A stretch of 64,000 bases of DNA from Hermatobates lingyangjiaoensis (Eukaryota > Arthropoda > Insecta > Hemiptera > Hermatobatidae). A program made the translations under genes and the position numbers. This document shows positions 60,408 to 64,000 of this stretch, in pieces; position 1 is the first letter of the stretch; each line of letters begins with the position of its first letter. The stretch covers positions 3,631,001 through 3,695,000 of the forward strand of contig JAPFBL010001617.1 of NCBI GenBank assembly GCA_026182355.1. The letters are read 5' to 3'. The notes beneath the pieces were generated by a model. The model searched no databases and was not told the origin of the DNA. It saw nothing but the letters and a program-made list of their open reading frames with translations.

Positions 60408-61492
60408 CTGTAGGGTAAAAAGTTAATGAAATGGTCTCCACATATAAAAATTTAATGGTATAAACAACGCGTTTCAAACACGTAGTGTTCTTCCTCAGGC
60501 ATTAACTAAAAAATACAATGAAACCAGATAGCTATCTATAGCATACAGTAAATATAGTACAAAATAAAAACAAAATAAATAAGGAAGAGAATACGAACCC
60601 AAGGGTGAGTATCGATGGTACAACTGACTGGGAATAGGATGCACGTGGGTAGGGTACATCTGTTGCATATTAGAAGGCAGGTATATTTCATTTTTTTTCC
60701 CTGAAGGTTAGGCTGAGCCTTTATATTTGTTCTAGGACTAAGTGTAGGAAACATGTTGAAAATATAACTCAGAGAACTATAACGAAATATAAACAAATAG
60801 AGGAATACTGATAAAATAGAAATTCTTTTTTTTTTTTTTTGAAAACCAAATCTCCAACAATAATCAATTCATGTCCCATTTTGCCAAACATTCACCAATT
60901 TTTCCCAGACCAAAATATACAAATATTACATAGAAACAATAAATTCTGTGAAATAACTATTTTAGAAGGCCATAAATTAACAAATTAATGCGCGATAATT
61001 CTTTTACTTACCTCAATGAACAAATCCCCAAGTGTACAACTTTTCTTAATTTATTTATTTAAAAAAAAAAGTTCTATTTTCTTCGTATTCCTATATTTGT
61101 TTATATTTCCTTATAGTTCTCTGTGTTATATTTTCAATATGTTCCTACACTTAGTCTTAGAGCAAATGTAAAGGCTCAGCCTAACCTTTAGGAAAAAAAA
61201 GTAACAATGAAATATACCTGCCTTCTAATATGAAACAGATGTACCCTACACACGTGCATCCTATTCCCAGTCAGTTGTACCACCAACATTCACCCTTTGG
61301 TTCGTATTCTCTTCCATATTTTATTTTATTTTTATTTTGTACTATATTTATTGTATACTATAGATAACTCTCTGGTGTCAATGTTTTTTTTAGTTAGTGC
61401 CTGAGGAAGAACACTACGCGTTCGAAATGTGTTATTTATACCATTAAATTTTTATATGTGGAGACTATTTCATTAACTTTTTACCCTACAAT
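60408..61492. mobile_element. Large inverted repeat with hammerhead-like cores (PLE terminal-repeat type)
   Basis: Arms of about 425 bp (60408-60836 and 61069-61492) are inverted copies with about 10% difference by eye, separated by about 230 bp. Each arm has the core CTGAGGA-A-GAAC...GTT(T/C)-GAAA (minus 60472-60498; plus 61401-61427) followed by TTTATACCATTAAATTTTTA and ending in ACCCTACA. The tail TACCCTACAATGAGTAAATA also appears at the end of the window (63976-64000). No coding sequence in the arms. Class inferred from the core shared with the PLE fragment at 6850-7735. Confidence 0.7.
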
Positions 61493-61499
61493 GAGTAAA

Positions 61500-62640
61500 T
61501 ATCACATAATAAGTGATTGAACTACGTTAGAATTTATACATACAATTATATTACACAATAAAATTGATCAGTTATTCTATTTAATGTAAGATGATTTGAG
61601 TAGTAACACGTAATTTAGAGTTTCTAATACACATATAATGTATAGTTTTTACAATAAAGGTATGGAAAACCTATGCATAAAGCAGGTCTGAAAATCTAAA
61701 GGCATCTGGCCTATAAATTATGCAGGCACTGATTTTCTTCAAAACTTGACAAGCATCAATAATTGAAAGATCTCAGATATCCTTAGGACGCACAAGTTAT
61801 CCTATATGTAAATCACGCCTAAAAAAGAATTTATTCATTATTTATTAATGCAACCTTATAGATTATGTATAATTCTTGATGAAAAGAAATAACCTTGGAC
61901 ACCTTACAAGGAGCTACATAGTCACCTAATAATCTGAAGTCTAGGTGAAAGTCCAGTGCACCTGGACTGTCAGACAACTGATCTACTCTAGCTCTAGTAA
62001 GATTGATAGTGAAAATTAAAATCTTTTAATTCTTGCTATGTTATTTTCAAAGTAGTTACTGTTACCGGCTATAGTAGAGAGGCTTAAAGCAAATCAGACA
62101 GAATCATCCAATGTGTAAAACTTTGCTAATCTTTAACTAACTTAAGATGCAGTGATAGTTTAGGTTACAGTGGCTGTTCCTATCCAATTCCTGTTCCAAT
62201 TGGTCCAATATTGGTCCAATATTAGTTGACTTTATATATAGGTTTGTGATCGGATAAGTAAGTTTCGTAAACTCCTATTGTATCTACATGTCTAAAAATA
62301 ATGACATCTAATATATCATTTCAATTAGTTGTTACTAAGTCTCGTTTTAATGATAAATATAACTTATATTGACTTAAATAAAGATTCAATAAATTGTTTT
62401 CTTCGATATTGTAGTTACGGTCACCTAAGAACCTGATATTGCTAAAATTTAAATGTTATGAATGTTTAAATTTTTTTTAACATTCCTTACTCAAAATGAA
62501 CATCACCCACCTACATGACACCAAACAGAATTGATGAATATAATAATTTACAATATTTACTGATAGAAGGGAAAAAATTTTCCGCTTTGGAGAACACACA
62601 CTTATCCCCATCAATGACACATTCCTACTCCAGCCAACTA
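61500..62640. other. Intergenic, nothing recognised
   Basis: AT-rich sequence with no exon, RNA gene or clear repeat. Confidence 0.4.
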
Positions 62641-64000
62641 CACCCTCAATATTAAATGTACATCTGATATTGGGTTTTGTTGATTAGTGCAACATATAGA
62701 TTGATTAGAGTATTTAGCTTGGCAAATTCATCATACCATGGATAGCATCAAGAATTATAAGTTTGATTGGCCTTCAAACTTTTTTTTAATGTAAGAATTT
62801 TATTCTTCTTACATTTATTTCAAATTTCAAATTTATTTATTAAAACTATAAACTGTTTATACGTTACATGTACCTCTAACTGCCTCTCGAGGTGGATGTA
62901 CCTAGTATTAGCGTCCCCGTCGCAGAGGTGGTAATTGTGTAGGCTGCACAGCGCAAGCAAACAGTACAGGGCAGGCTGCTCCAAGTGCGGTCAAGTAGCC
63001 CAGACGGTTATGTCAGAAAGGTTTTCTTAAAGTGTTTCGGCACAACTTGGATCCGTTGAGCGGTACGGTATGGTAGCCTCTCGCTTTGCGAGCTTAAAAA
63101 GTCTTCCAGAAGAGAGTCAAATGGTAGCCTTGTGCAGCACCACTTGTGGTGGGTCTTCCAAAAGATACTCATCCGCTCACCTCTATGCCATATGTGGGGC
63201 CATCAGTCTTACCTATAAGGTTGCATGGCTTAATTATCCACATGGTTTTTGAACCGGGGCTACAGTATTGCGTGCCACTTCCCAGGACCATGCAGCTCTG
63301 CCGCAAGCTGTATTGGTTCTTCACTTTTTTGTGAGTTAGGGGGCAACAAGGGCCACTGACCCTACCTGCAGCTGAGCAGGTTCAGTAGGACCTCGGTCCG
63401 GAGTTTGATCCGAAAGTCTTAAAATAAATCGGTACTACGGGCGGTGGGAGCCCATGGAGAGGTTTTCTCTCCATCCCGCCAACTGAGGTTGGACTCGTAG
63501 TGGCTGTTGGTTCTCATCCAGGTTGGGTAGACCTTTGTGGTCGCTGCGTGAGGAGCAGTACCTTCTCGGGCGGATGCCTGCTTAGCATTCAAGGGAGCTA
63601 GACCCTAAACCTTTACCAATAGGAAAGGACCACGATCTCAGCTGAGTGGGCTGGAATACTGGTAGTTGTTTTTATCCTTTTGGCTTTAATGGAACTCAGA
63701 GTGGGTATGAATGGGTACGTGGTACCCATTCGTGTGTACGAATCCAAAGAGTCGTAAGGTAGTCCTAAAACTGTCAGCTTAGTGGGTGCTGATCACATAC
63801 GTTACATGTAATAGTATAAACTACCCTAAATGTAAAGTTTCAATTATTGCAAGGTGCTAAAAAGTTGAAAATCTGAATATTAATCCAGATCAATAGATCA
63901 CCTGCTACACATGTGGGATTTGTTTACGTTTATTTACATTGTTTATATTAACTTACAATGTAAATACCCTTATATGTACCCTACAGTGAGTAAATACCAC
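62640..64000 (+). repeat. Copy of the unclassified dispersed family (3' half), split by an insertion
   Basis: 62650-62872 matches the 3' half of the family (TGCAACATATAGATTGATTA, TACCATGGA, TTCTTCTTACA). After the insertion at 62873-63796 it resumes to about 63930 with AGATCACCTGCTACA on what corresponds to AGCAGGTGATCT inverted, so the end is rearranged. The last 25 bp match the tail of the 60408-61492 repeat. Confidence 0.5.
62873..63796. mobile_element. GC-rich inserted element with 14-bp target duplication, class unknown
   Basis: Exact duplication ATACGTTACATGTA at 62859-62872 and 63797-63810 brackets 924 bp of GC-rich DNA in an AT-rich repeat. The interior has CCTCTCGAGG near the left end, many short frames but no recognised protein, and no poly(A) or simple-repeat tail at either end. 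A 14-bp duplication points to target-primed (non-LTR or SINE-like) integration rather than to an LTR or most DNA transposons. Confidence 0.75.

Overview
This window is nuclear DNA from an animal, most likely an arthropod and probably an insect. The genes are split by GT-AG introns, the DNA is strongly AT-rich, and the transposon load is typical of arthropods: mariner, hAT, Helitron, Penelope-like, Ty3/gypsy, non-LTR, Polinton-like and a tRNA-derived SINE. Nothing seen fixes the order or species.

Layout. (1) 1-11537, plus: the 3' two thirds of AP1G1, the gamma subunit of the AP-1 clathrin adaptor; its introns hold two mariners, a GC-rich retroelement fragment and a palindromic Penelope-like element (PLE). 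(2) 13865-20002, minus: complete ARFRP1, an Arf-like GTPase of the trans-Golgi, convergent with AP1G1; its introns hold a short Helitron with both ends. (3) 22048-26553, plus: complete RAD51D, a RecA-fold recombination mediator, divergent from ARFRP1, with Polinton-like debris in its last intron. (4) 28635-41858, minus: complete CHK2 (loki) checkpoint kinase with FHA and kinase domains, tail-to-tail with RAD51D; its introns carry gypsy, non-LTR, PLE and an unclassified repeat family. (5) About 42700-47200: a transposon graveyard, including a foldback mariner nested in a hAT. (6) 47985-55826, minus: the 3' exons of a single-pass membrane protein with a cytoplasmic tail bearing three PPxY motifs; I cannot name it. 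(7) 56000-64000: mostly repeats, including a long-TIR foldback element, a large PLE-type inverted repeat, and a 0.9 kb GC-rich element flanked by a 14-bp target duplication.

Functionally, AP1G1 and ARFRP1 both act at the trans-Golgi network, while RAD51D and CHK2 both act in the DNA-damage response. Whether this pairing is more than chance cannot be judged from one window. The exon structures of the four named genes were joined by hand with reading phase checked at every junction; the resulting lengths (ARFRP1 202, RAD51D 328, CHK2 448 residues) fit their families.

The most interesting non-genic signal is a short hammerhead-like RNA core (CUGANGA, one base, a 4-6 bp stem, GAAA). It recurs at several places in PLE-type repeats with different but base-pairing stem sequences.
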